Assembly: GCA_910588335.1 (NCBI GenBank) | Contig: CAJUQV010000003.1 | Coordinates: 1 to 64,000, forward strand | Source of the DNA: an uncultured Ruminiclostridium sp. | Lineage (GTDB): Bacteria > Bacillota > Clostridia > Oscillospirales > Ruminococcaceae | DNA length: 64,000 nt | Reading direction: 5' to 3' | Part shown: positions 41,972-51,569 of the stretch, in pieces | Layout of the letters: each line of letters begins with the position of its first letter | How positions within the stretch are numbered: the first letter of the stretch is position 1 | Notes under the pieces: generated by a model | Seen by the model: the letters and a program-made list of their open reading frames with translations, nothing else | What the model was told of the DNA's origin: nothing | Databases searched by the model: none | Made by a program: the position numbers and the translations under genes

Positions 41972-42214
41972 ATGAGAAATCTTAAGAAAAAATTAAACAG
42001 CCTGATGATTGGACTTTCGGTAAAAGCCATGAATCTGAAAGAAAAAACCACGGAAAAATTAAGAGAAGAGGACGGCGATACTAACTTTCTTTCAATTATG
42101 ATTGTTTTGGGGATAGTTTTAGTGGTTGCTGTACTGTTTATTGCTTTTAAGGATCAAATTATGGCGTTAGTAAACGAAGCGTGGTCTGATTTTGAAAAAG
42201 CTTTTAAAGGTTAA
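41972..42214 (+). CDS. Flp-like pilin
   Basis: Small protein of 80 residues with a long charged leader of about 43 residues (MRNLKKKLNSLMIGL to LREEDGD) and one hydrophobic helix NFLSIMIVLGIVLVVAVLFI, then a short soluble end. It is placed just before the prepilin peptidase, where the major pilin is expected. Cleavage probably falls near GD/TNFLS. The conserved Glu at position +5 of most Flp pilins is not obvious. AGGAG lies 8 bases before ATG 41972. Confidence 0.7.
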   Translation: MRNLKKKLNSLMIGLSVKAMNLKEKTTEKLREEDGDTNFLSIMIVLGIVLVVAVLFIAFKDQIMALVNEAWSDFEKAFKG

Positions 42215-42312
42215 TAATAGTAGTGGCAAGTTGTTTTAATCATAAGTTTAACCGAAAAAAACGTAAAATAATAAAATTAGCATACAAAAGTAATTAGAGA
42301 AATCACTTTACT

Positions 42313-43041
42313 ATGAATTACATAATAACTCTAATATGTACTATCACAGGATTTTGTCTTGCAACGCTGTCCTGTTCTATCTCAAATATCCGCATTGCCG
42401 GTGAAAACCAAAAAAGCGATTTTTCCAAAAAGGACAACACCTTACCCAAAAATCCGACTTTACTTTTGGGAGCAATAAAGAGCGGTATCCTCGGCATAAC
42501 GGCGAAACAGTGGACGGCCGCCGCGGTCGGCGCCGTTCTGACTGGCTTCGCCTGTTTCAAGGCGCCGGGCTTTTGCGCGGACAACATACAGACTGCAAAG
42601 TCGATTGTCTGCTGCGAGCTTGTAATGTCAGCGGCAATAATCGATTTCTTCACAAAAAAAATACCGAATAAGCTTAACCTTACCCTGTATATCGCGGGAG
42701 TACTGCTGCTTGCGGCGGAATTTATTTTTAACCGAGGGAATTTCCCCCTCAGGCTTGAAGCTTCTCTTATAGGCGCCGGCGTCGGATTCGGTTTTCTTTT
42801 TATAATGTCCTTGGTAACAAAGGGCGGAATGGGAATGGGCGACGTAAAGCTGATAGGCGGGGTAGGGCTTGCTTTCGGGATCGCCGCCGTGATTTACTCC
42901 CTTATGTACGGTATGGTAATATGCCTTTTGGCGGCGGTTGTTATGCTGATTACGGGGCGGAAAAAGATGAAGGATAAAATACCATTTTGCCCTTTCTTTT
43001 ACCTGGGAATGGTTTTGGCCCTGACAATAGGCACATTCTAA
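42313..43041 (+). CDS. Prepilin peptidase (A24 family, TadV/CpaA-like)
   Basis: Membrane aspartyl protease of 242 residues that processes the Flp pilin and TadE-like pseudopilins. The two catalytic Asp residues are in SAAIIDFFTKKIPNKL and GGMGMGDVKLIGG (the GxGD motif). There are about six to seven membrane segments. An N-terminal extension of about 65 residues precedes the usual start of the domain, with one extra membrane helix. No methyltransferase domain is present, as is usual for Tad systems. Confidence 0.9.
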   Translation: MNYIITLICTITGFCLATLSCSISNIRIAGENQKSDFSKKDNTLPKNPTLLLGAIKSGILGITAKQWTAAAVGAVLTGFACFKAPGFCADNIQTAKSIVCCELVMSAAIIDFFTKKIPNKLNLTLYIAGVLLLAAEFIFNRGNFPLRLEASLIGAGVGFGFLFIMSLVTKGGMGMGDVKLIGGVGLAFGIAAVIYSLMYGMVICLLAAVVMLITGRKKMKDKIPFCPFFYLGMVLALTIGTF

Positions 43042-43151
43042 ATAACAGAAGCTCTGCTTTTCGGATATTTCAGCAGGGCTTTTGTTGCCGAAAATAAACG
43101 TAAATTAACTTGTAAACAAACGCGAAAATAAACTCGAAAGGAACAAAAAAA

Positions 43152-44519
43152 TTGAAGGCTGCAATAACGGGCGTATTGGCGATATTGCTTTTGGTAGGCT
43201 GGTTTTCCTTCTTTTCCGACAGTATGACAGCCAAGGATGAAGAATTAAGCGACGACGAGCTGGCCGATATAAAAAAACAAGCGGAGGAATGGGTCGCCGA
43301 GGGACTCTATCAGCGCGCCGCACAGCTTTACGAAGAAATTACGGAGGCTTCGGATTCCGAGGAAATAAGAGGGGCGCTTATTAACGCGCGGAAAAAAAGA
43401 TACGAGGAGGATTCCACGGGATTTTCCGCTTATCTTTCCGCGCTGGAGTCGGCGGCGGGAGCTTATCCCTTAAATACGGATTTTGTCGGTTCTTTGCTTG
43501 AAATTTACAGCGAGCGCGGCAATACCGAAGATGCCTATAATCTGATATGCTGCGCGGAAAAAGCGGGAATGACCGACAAAACGATAATAGGACAAAAAAA
43601 CGTTTTTAAATATGCCTATTCGCTGAAATCCGCCTCGTATGAGGATTTCACAGGGGTAAGCGGCATTTATTACAGCGTTTGCCGAAAGGGCGAATGGGGA
43701 ATACTCGGCGCCGACGGACAAACCGCCGTGAATCCCGATTATTCGTATATATCCCCAGTATCGGCGGAAGGAATAGCGGTATACGGAAGCGGCGGGGAAT
43801 CCAGACTGCTGAACGGGAGCAATATGGTGCTGGGTATATTCCCATTCGAGGTAACCGAAGCGGGAATGTATTCCGAAGGTCTTGTTCCCGTAAAACATAA
43901 CGGCTATTACGGATATTACGATGAATTCGCGAAAAAACGGTTTGGGGAATACGAATACGCCTGTTCTTATCAAAACGGTATGGCGGCGGTAAGCAAAAAC
44001 GGTAAACAATACATTATCAACAAGGAAGGCAATGAAATTACCGACGCTTTTTACCGGATATGCTGCGACAAAAACGGAATTTTTATAAACGGCTCAGTAA
44101 TGGTTGCCTCAAAAAGCAAGGGATTTTTTGAGATTTATAACGAAGAGCTTGAAAAAACCGCGGAATTTTCAGCCGACGACGCAGACGTTTACAAAAACGG
44201 ATATATCGCTTTTCAGTCCGGCGGAAAATGGGGCTTTGCCGATACCGACGGAAACGTTGTGATAAGTCCCGAATACGACGGAGCGAAAAGCTTTTCTCAC
44301 GGACTGGCGGCAGTTTGCCTAAACGGGAAATGGGGGTTTATAAACACGGAAAACAAATTGGTTATAGACTGTGTTTTTGACGGAGCGGATTATTTCAATT
44401 CCTCCGGCTGCTGTATGGTGATGACCGAAGCGGAAAATCCCGAGGAGGAAGACCCCGCGATTAAACAGTGGCAATTGCTTTCCCTAAAACTTGGAATAAC
44501 CGAACAGGAGAAGAAATGA
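43152..44519 (+). CDS. Membrane-anchored TPR and WG-repeat protein
   Basis: Protein of 455 residues with one N-terminal membrane anchor (AITGVLAILLLVGWFSFF), a TPR-like helical region (residues 30-150: EEWVAEGLYQRAAQLYEEI) and at least five WG repeats (KGEWGILGADG, GKWGFADTDGNVVISPEYDG, GKWGFINTENK). WG repeats form a beta-propeller-like surface for protein or glycan contacts. The start is probably TTG 43152, 7 bases after GAAAGGA. It overlaps the next gene by four bases (ATGA). It is part of the Tad operon, but its role is unknown. Confidence 0.8.
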   Translation: MKAAITGVLAILLLVGWFSFFSDSMTAKDEELSDDELADIKKQAEEWVAEGLYQRAAQLYEEITEASDSEEIRGALINARKKRYEEDSTGFSAYLSALESAAGAYPLNTDFVGSLLEIYSERGNTEDAYNLICCAEKAGMTDKTIIGQKNVFKYAYSLKSASYEDFTGVSGIYYSVCRKGEWGILGADGQTAVNPDYSYISPVSAEGIAVYGSGGESRLLNGSNMVLGIFPFEVTEAGMYSEGLVPVKHNGYYGYYDEFAKKRFGEYEYACSYQNGMAAVSKNGKQYIINKEGNEITDAFYRICCDKNGIFINGSVMVASKSKGFFEIYNEELEKTAEFSADDADVYKNGYIAFQSGGKWGFADTDGNVVISPEYDGAKSFSHGLAAVCLNGKWGFINTENKLVIDCVFDGADYFNSSGCCMVMTEAENPEEEDPAIKQWQLLSLKLGITEQEKK

Positions 44520-45160
44520 AAAGAGAATTTATTTACCGCCTGAAGCGCGACGATGCCGAAATAATGCTCGAATCCACCATTATAATAATCATAGTGCTTT
44601 TTATGCTTACAGCGATGATAAGCGTGGGGTTTTTGTTTTATCAGCAAAGTCTTATAAGCTCCTTGGCGACGGAACTTGCGGAGGATATAGGGGCAAATTA
44701 CAAGCTGATAGGCGACGGCGACAGCTCCAAAATCAACCTTTACCGAACCTCGATAGCCTTGGCCGCGGCGGAAGAGCGTCACCGCGAAAAAGCCTTGGAA
44801 AAATGCAAGGAGCGACTGAAAATCTCCTCCTTCGGGATAGCCGAAAACAACCCTTCGGTAGCCGTAGGCATTACTGTGGACAATGTAGGTCGGCTCCACA
44901 CTGAGGTGACAGTCACATTGGAGTGCAGCATATTGTTTGACGGCGCGCTTAAATATTTTCACATCATAGACTCCACCCCGGAATTTTCCGCCACCGCAAG
45001 GGGAGAATGTCTGGACGTTACCGCTTACGCGAGTCAGGTACATTTTATGAATTATATTACCGAAAAGATGGGAGATCCGAATATTCTCAATATTGTAAAA
45101 CAAACGGTCAGAATAATTCGAAACGGAGCCTCCATAGTGGAAGTATTCACGGGCGAATAA
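44516..45160 (+). CDS. TadE-like pseudopilin
   Basis: Protein of 214 residues with a short charged N-terminus and a hydrophobic helix, EIMLESTIIIIIVLFMLTAM, containing the Glu expected at the prepilin cleavage region, followed by a soluble extracellular domain. This is the pattern of TadE/TadF minor pilins. ATG 44516 overlaps the stop of the WG-repeat gene and has AGGAGAAG upstream. A 16-codon longer frame lies wholly inside the previous gene and is not used. Confidence 0.75.
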   Translation: MKREFIYRLKRDDAEIMLESTIIIIIVLFMLTAMISVGFLFYQQSLISSLATELAEDIGANYKLIGDGDSSKINLYRTSIALAAAEERHREKALEKCKERLKISSFGIAENNPSVAVGITVDNVGRLHTEVTVTLECSILFDGALKYFHIIDSTPEFSATARGECLDVTAYASQVHFMNYITEKMGDPNILNIVKQTVRIIRNGASIVEVFTGE

Positions 45161-45201
45161 TATATTTTATTGTAAATAAAAAAACGAAACGGAGCTTTAT
45201 T

Positions 45202-47838
45202 ATGCGAATCGGTAAAAAAACAAGAGCTAAAATAAAAAAAGGCTGCGAAGGCGCTGTTACACTTTTTCTATGTATTATGATGACTCCGTTTTTAACACTT
45301 GCTTCCGCGTTGGTGGAATTTTCCAGATATCAGCAAACGGCTGAACTTGTGAACGAGCTTATGGACTGCTCCTCGCTTTCCGTTTTAGCGAATTTCGACA
45401 AATATTTAGAGGAACGTTTCGGACTGTTCGGGATAAGCCAAAGCTGTAACATTAACGAAACGTATAATAAAAGCATTACCGCAAATTCAAAGCTTTTAAG
45501 CGGAAACATAACCTTGGGAGGTAATATTTCCGCAAAGGGCACTCTGCCCTTGTCCGAACATAACGTATTAAAGACTCAGCTTATGGATTACAGCGAAAGC
45601 ACCGTTCTCAGCGAAATTCTTTTAGAGGATCTTAAAATCAAAGAATTGCTTGAAAAAATAGATAATTTGAGCGCCATAAAAAGAATTTCCAACGTGGCTA
45701 CCGCAGTGGGAGATTTATCGGGCTCGGTAAAGGACGTGGTGGTTTCGGGGAAATCGCTGCTTGATAAAATAGATGCGGCAAAGAAGAAGGTCACCACCTT
45801 TATAGATAACCTTAAGAGCTTCTGCGCCTCTTTGAAAAGTCTGGTGCAGGAATTCACAAGCGAGGGTGAGATAACCTTTGATATCGTAAAGAAAAATTAT
45901 TTAAATAAGGTAAAAGATATTTATGAACATGCGAGAGGGCTTATAGACGACGGCAAAGCCATAATTGGCGATGTTCGGGGAATAAAGCCCGCCTTTAATG
46001 ATTTGAAAGCAAAGCTGCAGAAAGCGAAAACGGATCTGGGAAAATCAAAGGACGCCGTGGTCTCCGTGTCAAACGAAGCGAAATCGGAGGGCAGCGGCCA
46101 AGAGGGCGACAATTTAAAGAAAACCGGAGACTCTTCAAACAATACCTACGATAAAATCATATCGGATATAGAAAACGCGCTGACTTCCGCCGGCGAGGAA
46201 ACGATAAATAAAATAGCGGAAGAATTTACAAAGGCAGCGGACGAGTTGTTCGAGACGCTTAAAACGGAATTGGGCGCAATCGTTGACCGAACCAAGGGAG
46301 ACATAGAATATTATTTTACCGGAGAGCTTACGGAAGAACTATCTTCCCTCGCCGAAAAGGATCTGAACACAATAGTCAATATATTAAAAGAGCTTTATAC
46401 GGAGTATAAAGCCGACAGCGTAAACGGAATACTCAACTGTATCAAAAAAAAGCTCCCCCCCTGTTTTTTCAACAGCGATTTGAGCCAATTGTACGATATA
46501 TTGAAGGGTGCGATCGAAGAAGCGGGCAAAACCCTTGAGAACAACGTGAATGAAGCGGCGGACAATATTATAGGAAAGCTGATAGACACAATAGGCAATC
46601 TTTTTAATCTGGACGTATTCTACAATCCGGATCTTAACACATACCTTTCCGATGGCGCCCTTAAAAAGACGGAGCCCGACAATCCGTATGTAAAGCTGCT
46701 AAGCGCGATTTCCCGATTCATCACGGCGGGAAAAAATTTCATGAAAGCGATAAGCCCCAATTCGGATTTAGGACCGATAGAACGGGTAATAAAATTGTTC
46801 GAGTCGGTGGGTAATCTTATTGTGGGAGTAAAAGAGGTAATCGAATCCATTATTTTGGCGGCGAATACCATGCTTAAGCTTATAAGCGAGCTGATGGACT
46901 ACATAACCTCCGGAAACTGGCAGGGACTTTACGAGCGGCTTTTGCTTTCGGGCTATATGGTGCATAATCTGCCCAACAGAACAATGGCGGATTATGACCG
47001 CAAAGCGGGCAAGGTAGTTATCGAGGGAAAATCTCTGACCGGATTCCCTTACTCAAATATTGAAATTCCCCACGGAAACGCCGGTGAGTCCGCCGACGGC
47101 GCGAAGGGACTTAAGGGATTGAGCAATTTCTTGGATCAGCACAGCTCGACTACCACTGAAAATCAGGAGATGTTCAAGGGGGCTGAGCTTGAATTCATAG
47201 CCGTCGGCACACAGTCGGAAATAATGAATCAGGTAGCCTCTTTTATGCAGCTTTATATGCTGAGACTTCTTCTTGACGTAATACCCGTACTTACAAACGG
47301 CGATGTGGCAAATATGGCGGCAAGCGCATCTATCGCAAGCTGGGCGGTGTATGTCATAGTTATCCTTGCGGAACCGCTGTGCGATACTGTTTTACTTGTG
47401 AACAGCTCAGAAACCGAAATACCCTTTTATAAAACCACCTGTTTTTTAACCTTAAACGGATTAAAAAATTTCGCGCAGCAATTGGCTGCCGCCACGGACA
47501 GCAGTCTTTTTGCCGATTATCTGGCCAAAAATGTAGGCGCGCCCGCAGACCACGGTACAGGAGTGTTCAATATGAATTACAAATCCCATTTTTTGCTTAT
47601 ACTGATGTTTACGGTGCCGACGGAAAATATGCTGATACGGGCGGAAAATCTTATCGGCCTTGAAACAGCCTATCATTACAAGCAAAAAGGCGCGGATTTT
47701 ACCTTTGCATTGGATAACGCTTATTCAAGCGTGGAAACCGAAACGGAAACACAGCTAAATTCGTTTATCGATATTTTTAAGTCAAGCGGAGAAACGTCGG
47801 CGGTAAAAAGCGTGCTTAAAAGAACAAAGGGATATTAA
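45202..47838 (+). CDS. DUF5702 / TadG-like large Tad locus protein
   Basis: Protein of 878 residues. The N-terminal basic stretch and helix, KGCEGAVTLFLCIMMTPFLT with SALVEFSRYQQTAELVNEL, is typical of DUF5702/TadG-like proteins encoded with Tad pili. A long, mostly helical extracellular part follows (residues 120-560, rich in Lys, Asp, Ile), then a region with hydrophobic helices near residues 680-760. The stop codon TAA lies inside the inverted end of repeat B copy 2, so the element supplies the end of the gene. GGAG precedes ATG 45202. Confidence 0.75.
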   Translation: MRIGKKTRAKIKKGCEGAVTLFLCIMMTPFLTLASALVEFSRYQQTAELVNELMDCSSLSVLANFDKYLEERFGLFGISQSCNINETYNKSITANSKLLSGNITLGGNISAKGTLPLSEHNVLKTQLMDYSESTVLSEILLEDLKIKELLEKIDNLSAIKRISNVATAVGDLSGSVKDVVVSGKSLLDKIDAAKKKVTTFIDNLKSFCASLKSLVQEFTSEGEITFDIVKKNYLNKVKDIYEHARGLIDDGKAIIGDVRGIKPAFNDLKAKLQKAKTDLGKSKDAVVSVSNEAKSEGSGQEGDNLKKTGDSSNNTYDKIISDIENALTSAGEETINKIAEEFTKAADELFETLKTELGAIVDRTKGDIEYYFTGELTEELSSLAEKDLNTIVNILKELYTEYKADSVNGILNCIKKKLPPCFFNSDLSQLYDILKGAIEEAGKTLENNVNEAADNIIGKLIDTIGNLFNLDVFYNPDLNTYLSDGALKKTEPDNPYVKLLSAISRFITAGKNFMKAISPNSDLGPIERVIKLFESVGNLIVGVKEVIESIILAANTMLKLISELMDYITSGNWQGLYERLLLSGYMVHNLPNRTMADYDRKAGKVVIEGKSLTGFPYSNIEIPHGNAGESADGAKGLKGLSNFLDQHSSTTTENQEMFKGAELEFIAVGTQSEIMNQVASFMQLYMLRLLLDVIPVLTNGDVANMAASASIASWAVYVIVILAEPLCDTVLLVNSSETEIPFYKTTCFLTLNGLKNFAQQLAAATDSSLFADYLAKNVGAPADHGTGVFNMNYKSHFLLILMFTVPTENMLIRAENLIGLETAYHYKQKGADFTFALDNAYSSVETETETQLNSFIDIFKSSGETSAVKSVLKRTKGY

Positions 47839-48014
47839 GGCAACACCGCGCAAAGACCGCGCTGCGCGCTTTGCCGCGCATACGCTTGCATCTTTTCCGT
47901 CATTTTTGCCCAAAACTCCTTGAAATACACCGGTATTCCTGCGTCGTTTTGGACAATCTGACGAAAAAGCTGACTGCGCGTCTGCACGACAATCTTTGTG
48001 CGATGTTGCCTTAA
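47835..48014. repeat. Dispersed repeat family B, copy 2
   Basis: A 180-bp element, inverse of copy 1, with ends TTAAGGCAACACCGCGCAAAG and CTTTGTGCGATGTTGCCTTAA. It sits inside the Tad operon between the DUF5702 and TadE genes, and repeat S copy 4 abuts it. Confidence 0.75.
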
Positions 48015-48099
48015 TACTAATAACTGTTAGATTATTGTTTTGGGGACAAACCTTTATAAACTATGGATAAAATTCATAGTTTATAAAGGGATTGGTATA
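48012..48099. repeat. Repeat family S, copy 4 (diverged)
   Basis: Begins TAATACTAATAACTG and ends GGGATTGGTATA. Hairpin two is CCTTTATAAACTATG...CATAGTTTATAAAGG, which differs in sequence from other copies but keeps the fold and the ends. Confidence 0.6.
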
Positions 48100-48144
48100 A
48101 GAGCATGTATTCATAAGAGCGAAACATAAAAAGGATTTACGGGA

Positions 48145-48780
48145 ATGATAAATATATCAAATCTTAAAAAAAACGAAAAAGGGGTAATATCACTGGAAGC
48201 GTGTATTTCCGTCCCGTTTTTCGTTTTGATTCTCCTATTTTTTTACGGACTTATGGTCACATTTTCAGGTGAACAGATTATAAAGCACACGCTTATACAA
48301 AGCGCGGAAAGCCTTTCGTTGGACCCTTTCGCCACCGAAAAATTTGAAATAAAATCCTTATCGGACATTATCGAAGGCGACGAGGATCCGGAAATAAAGG
48401 AAATAATTTTAGCTCTGTACGGCACCGTCACGGGAAGCGGAAACAACAAGTACTATTCGTCGGGAAAAAAGTGGTATTCGGACGAAAAAGAGACTCTCCT
48501 TACCGAAACTGTCAGAAACCGCTTTTTAGGCTATATCGCCGGCTCCGCCACCAACGTCGAAGAAAAAGCGGACGAGATTTTAAAGGAAATAGGAGTACAG
48601 GGGGGCATAAACGGTTTGGATTTTAGCGAAACAACGGTAGTCGAAGGAACGCTTACAATAGTCATAACCTATAAACAGGAATTTGTTTTTAATTTTCATG
48701 GTTTGGCGGCATTTGACAGGAGGCTGTCAATAAGCGTTGATATGTGGGGCTTAAATGGAACAATAGGAAAGGAAGGGTAA
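48145..48780 (+). CDS. TadE-like pseudopilin
   Basis: Protein of 211 residues with NEKGVISLEACISVPFFVLIL, a prepilin-type cleavage region (G/VISLE with Glu at +5) and a hydrophobic helix, then a soluble domain with a beta-rich end (ETTVVEGTLTIVITYKQEF). This is the typical TadE layout. It is the first gene after the repeat cluster at 47.8-48.1 kb and is followed after 4 bases by the FHA gene, so it should be co-transcribed with the regulatory block. Confidence 0.78.
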   Translation: MINISNLKKNEKGVISLEACISVPFFVLILLFFYGLMVTFSGEQIIKHTLIQSAESLSLDPFATEKFEIKSLSDIIEGDEDPEIKEIILALYGTVTGSGNNKYYSSGKKWYSDEKETLLTETVRNRFLGYIAGSATNVEEKADEILKEIGVQGGINGLDFSETTVVEGTLTIVITYKQEFVFNFHGLAAFDRRLSISVDMWGLNGTIGKEG

Positions 48781-48784
48781 TAAA

Positions 48785-50452
48785 ATGAGCTTTTTATTTG
48801 AAAATCAGGGCAGCGGGGCATATCTGGTCTATGAATTGAACGAAAATGAGGAACTGGATACAATGAGCCTCGGGATGTTGAGCAACAACAAAATTCCGGG
48901 GCTTATCCCGCTTTTGTTTACACGAATGAATTATACACAGTACATAAAATACAACGTGTCTTCAAAAATTTCGGTAAAGCAGTTTTTTATGGGTACGGTC
49001 AACAAAAAGCAGCTTCTCGGTGTTTTTCGTGGAATAGCCGAAGCTGTAATTTCCGCCGAAGAGTTTATGATAAATCCTGCCAATATCATATTGGAAACGG
49101 AGTTTATTTTCTCCGACGTTTCCAGCTGCGAAACCATGCTTGTCTGCCTTCCGGTAAAGGGGGCGGTGAAGCGGACGGAGCTAAAGGTCTTTTTAAGGGA
49201 TATAATGTTTAATACTCAGTTCGACCAGACCGAAAACTGCGATCATGTGGCCAAAATAATCAACTTTCTCAACAGCTCCGTCGTTTTTTCCGTGTACGAG
49301 TTTAAAAAGCTTCTAGATAAAATCTCCTCGTCATCGGCGCAGGATATATTGGAGGTAAAAGCGTCCGTACCGCAAATCGGACAGGAACATAATTTCGCGC
49401 CGAATATGGGGAGCGCGTCTTATCAAACTGCGCAAAATCCGCCTCCCGTCGCGAACGCCCCCTCCCCTGCCGCCGTTCCCGCGTCTAAAGCGCCCGCCCC
49501 TATGCCCGCCGCTCGCGCAAACTCCGCAGCGTTTCCCGTACCGGGGCAGTCAAACGGGGCAAAAGCGGTTTCAAAAAACAACGGATCTGCTCATCGAATG
49601 GCCGTTCCCGGAATGAATACTCCCGCCATGGCCGCGCCGTCTGCCGCTTCGGAGTGTGAAAATCACAACAATGGGGAAAAAATAAGCCTGATGTATCTTT
49701 TACAGCATTACAACAAGGAAAACGCCGAAAAATACAAGGCGCAGAAAAAAGCGAAAAAAGCCGCTGCCCCGCGGCCCCAAGCGGCATCGCCCATATCCGT
49801 CAATATCGGAAATATACCCGGCGCGGGAAACATTCCCGTTAACGTACCGGGTGCGCCGAATTATCAAGGAGCCAATTCCCCTTCCGTCGGAAACGGAATG
49901 GCTTTTTCGAGTCAAAACAACACCGTCGGTTCCGCGCCTGTCGCGCCAAGCGCATCCAAAACAGCCCTTCCCTCCCCCGCACCGTTTCCGCAGCCGATAT
50001 ACGTCGGTAGACCCGTTTCCTCTTCGCCTGCCGAAAACGAGCATGTGGACAACAATAGGGCAGGCTATGCGGATTTCGGCGACACCCAGTATATACAACC
50101 GTCCTGTGAGGATTCCGAAACCGCGTTTTTTATGCCGGGAGCGCAGAACGGCATGGTACAGCCCTATTTACTGTCAAAACGAAACAACGAAAGAATCCCA
50201 ATTATCGGAAATTTTTTCAGATTGGGCAGGGACGCGGGATTTAACGATTATGTGATTCATAACAACAACTTTGTGGGTCACAGCCATTGCCACATTTTCG
50301 TCAAAAACGGAGAATATTTTATCGTGGACGACAATTCTAAGAACCGCACCTATGTGAACGAAACGCCAATACAGCCGGGAAAAGAGATAAAGCTGGTACA
50401 CGGTCAGAGCATTAAATTGGCCAATGAGGAATTTGAATTTAAGATTTTCTAA
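48785..50452 (+). CDS. DUF6382-like protein with C-terminal FHA domain
   Basis: Protein of 555 residues in three parts. An N-terminal domain (1-180, YLVYELNENEELDTMSLGML) is what I recall as DUF6382. A long Pro/Ala-rich disordered linker covers about 200-450. An FHA domain lies at about 465-555 (FRLGRDAGFNDYVI, GHSHCHIF, NSKNRTYVNETPI). FHA domains bind phosphothreonine, and the kinase and phosphatase genes follow, so it is probably a phospho-dependent scaffold of the Tad machine. No membrane segment. Confidence 0.83.
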   Translation: MSFLFENQGSGAYLVYELNENEELDTMSLGMLSNNKIPGLIPLLFTRMNYTQYIKYNVSSKISVKQFFMGTVNKKQLLGVFRGIAEAVISAEEFMINPANIILETEFIFSDVSSCETMLVCLPVKGAVKRTELKVFLRDIMFNTQFDQTENCDHVAKIINFLNSSVVFSVYEFKKLLDKISSSSAQDILEVKASVPQIGQEHNFAPNMGSASYQTAQNPPPVANAPSPAAVPASKAPAPMPAARANSAAFPVPGQSNGAKAVSKNNGSAHRMAVPGMNTPAMAAPSAASECENHNNGEKISLMYLLQHYNKENAEKYKAQKKAKKAAAPRPQAASPISVNIGNIPGAGNIPVNVPGAPNYQGANSPSVGNGMAFSSQNNTVGSAPVAPSASKTALPSPAPFPQPIYVGRPVSSSPAENEHVDNNRAGYADFGDTQYIQPSCEDSETAFFMPGAQNGMVQPYLLSKRNNERIPIIGNFFRLGRDAGFNDYVIHNNNFVGHSHCHIFVKNGEYFIVDDNSKNRTYVNETPIQPGKEIKLVHGQSIKLANEEFEFKIF

Positions 50453-50476
50453 TAAATATAAGGAACGATAATATAT

Positions 50477-51241
50477 ATGGACTTCATTATTTCCGCGTCC
50501 ACGGATATAGGAACTAAGAAAAAAGTGAATCAGGACAGTATTTTTGCCCAAAAGTACGGTATTGGTGACCGAAACGCCGCTTTTGCAATAATATGCGACG
50601 GCGTAAGCGGAATGAATCACGGAGAGGAGGCAAGCGGCGCGGTTGTGAAAGGCTTTTCCGATTGGGCGTGCGCCGAATTGCCTATACTGCTGAAAAATCC
50701 GATCGAGGATTATGTTATAAGGAAACAGTGGAGCGCCGTAATTGAGGAAAAAAACTCGGAGATCTACCTAAACGGGGTTATAAACGGTTATTCCTCCGGT
50801 ACCACGGCAACCGCCATTTTGCTGACCGCCGAGCGGTATTTTCTGCTGCATGTGGGAGACACCCGCGCATATGAGCTTTACGAGGGAATAAGACGGCTAA
50901 CGGAGGATCACACCGTTGCGGCGGAGGAAATAAGGCTGGGCAACATTACCTCTGAACAAACAAAAAACCTTCTCATAGAAAGTATGCTCACCCGCTGTGT
51001 GGGCGCTGTGCCCAATATACGGGCGGATTTCTTTTTCGGCGATACAAAAAGCGGTGCGGTTTATATGCTTTGCAGCGACGGATTCAGGAAAATGGTATCG
51101 GAGGGTGAGATTTGCGAGGAGGTAATGAGCGGAAGAGGGAGCGGAAAAAAAATGACAGAATGTGAAAAATATCTGATTGAGCTAAACAAAGCAAGGGGAG
51201 AAAAGGATAATATTTCGGTTATTGTCGTTGAGGCAGTTTGA
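50477..51241 (+). CDS. PP2C-type serine/threonine phosphatase
   Basis: Metal-dependent phosphatase of 254 residues. STDIGTKKKVNQDS is the usual opening, IICDGVSGMNHGEEAS carries metal-binding Asp and Gly, HVGDTRAYEL and MLCSDGFRKMV further motifs, and GEKDNISVIVVE the last Asp. It is encoded between the FHA gene and the kinase gene, forming a phosphorylation module within the Tad operon. ATAAGGAACG lies upstream of the start. Confidence 0.93.
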   Translation: MDFIISASTDIGTKKKVNQDSIFAQKYGIGDRNAAFAIICDGVSGMNHGEEASGAVVKGFSDWACAELPILLKNPIEDYVIRKQWSAVIEEKNSEIYLNGVINGYSSGTTATAILLTAERYFLLHVGDTRAYELYEGIRRLTEDHTVAAEEIRLGNITSEQTKNLLIESMLTRCVGAVPNIRADFFFGDTKSGAVYMLCSDGFRKMVSEGEICEEVMSGRGSGKKMTECEKYLIELNKARGEKDNISVIVVEAV

Positions 51242-51361
51242 AAATAAATAAGAAAAGCAAATGAATGTAAAAGGCTTTTCCTAAACGAAAAAAAATATAG
51301 TTATATCTATATTAAGCCGAAACAAAAAATACGGAAAAATAATAATGTAAAAGGAGAATAT

Positions 51362-51568
51362 ATGGATTTAACAATTGACAGCTTCCTTTTATACGGAGGC
51401 ATTACCCTTGCCGCAGCGTCTGCTTTATGCCTTATAATATATTTGTGCTTTTACCGATATTCCGTCAATCTCCTTATGCTTAAACTCGAATCGGAATACG
51501 GAAAAAGAGAACAACACCCCGCCTCAAATCGCGGTTTATCGGGCGCGGCGAAAAAGAAAGGGAAATAA
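51362..51568 (+). CDS. Small single-pass membrane protein
   Basis: A 68-residue protein with one membrane helix (ITLAAASALCLIIYLCFYRY) and a basic tail (GAAKKKGK). AAAGGAGAA is 6 bases before the ATG and its stop codon is 1 base from the kinase start, which supports a real, coupled gene. It has no recognisable family. It could tether or modulate the kinase. Confidence 0.65.
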   Translation: MDLTIDSFLLYGGITLAAASALCLIIYLCFYRYSVNLLMLKLESEYGKREQHPASNRGLSGAAKKKGK

Positions 51569-51569
51569 A

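Noticed and set aside
45007..45201. 65-codon N-terminal extension of the DUF5702 gene
   Set aside because: It overlaps the TadE gene in another frame. The real start at 45202 has its own ribosome site and the hydrophobic N-terminus expected for the family.
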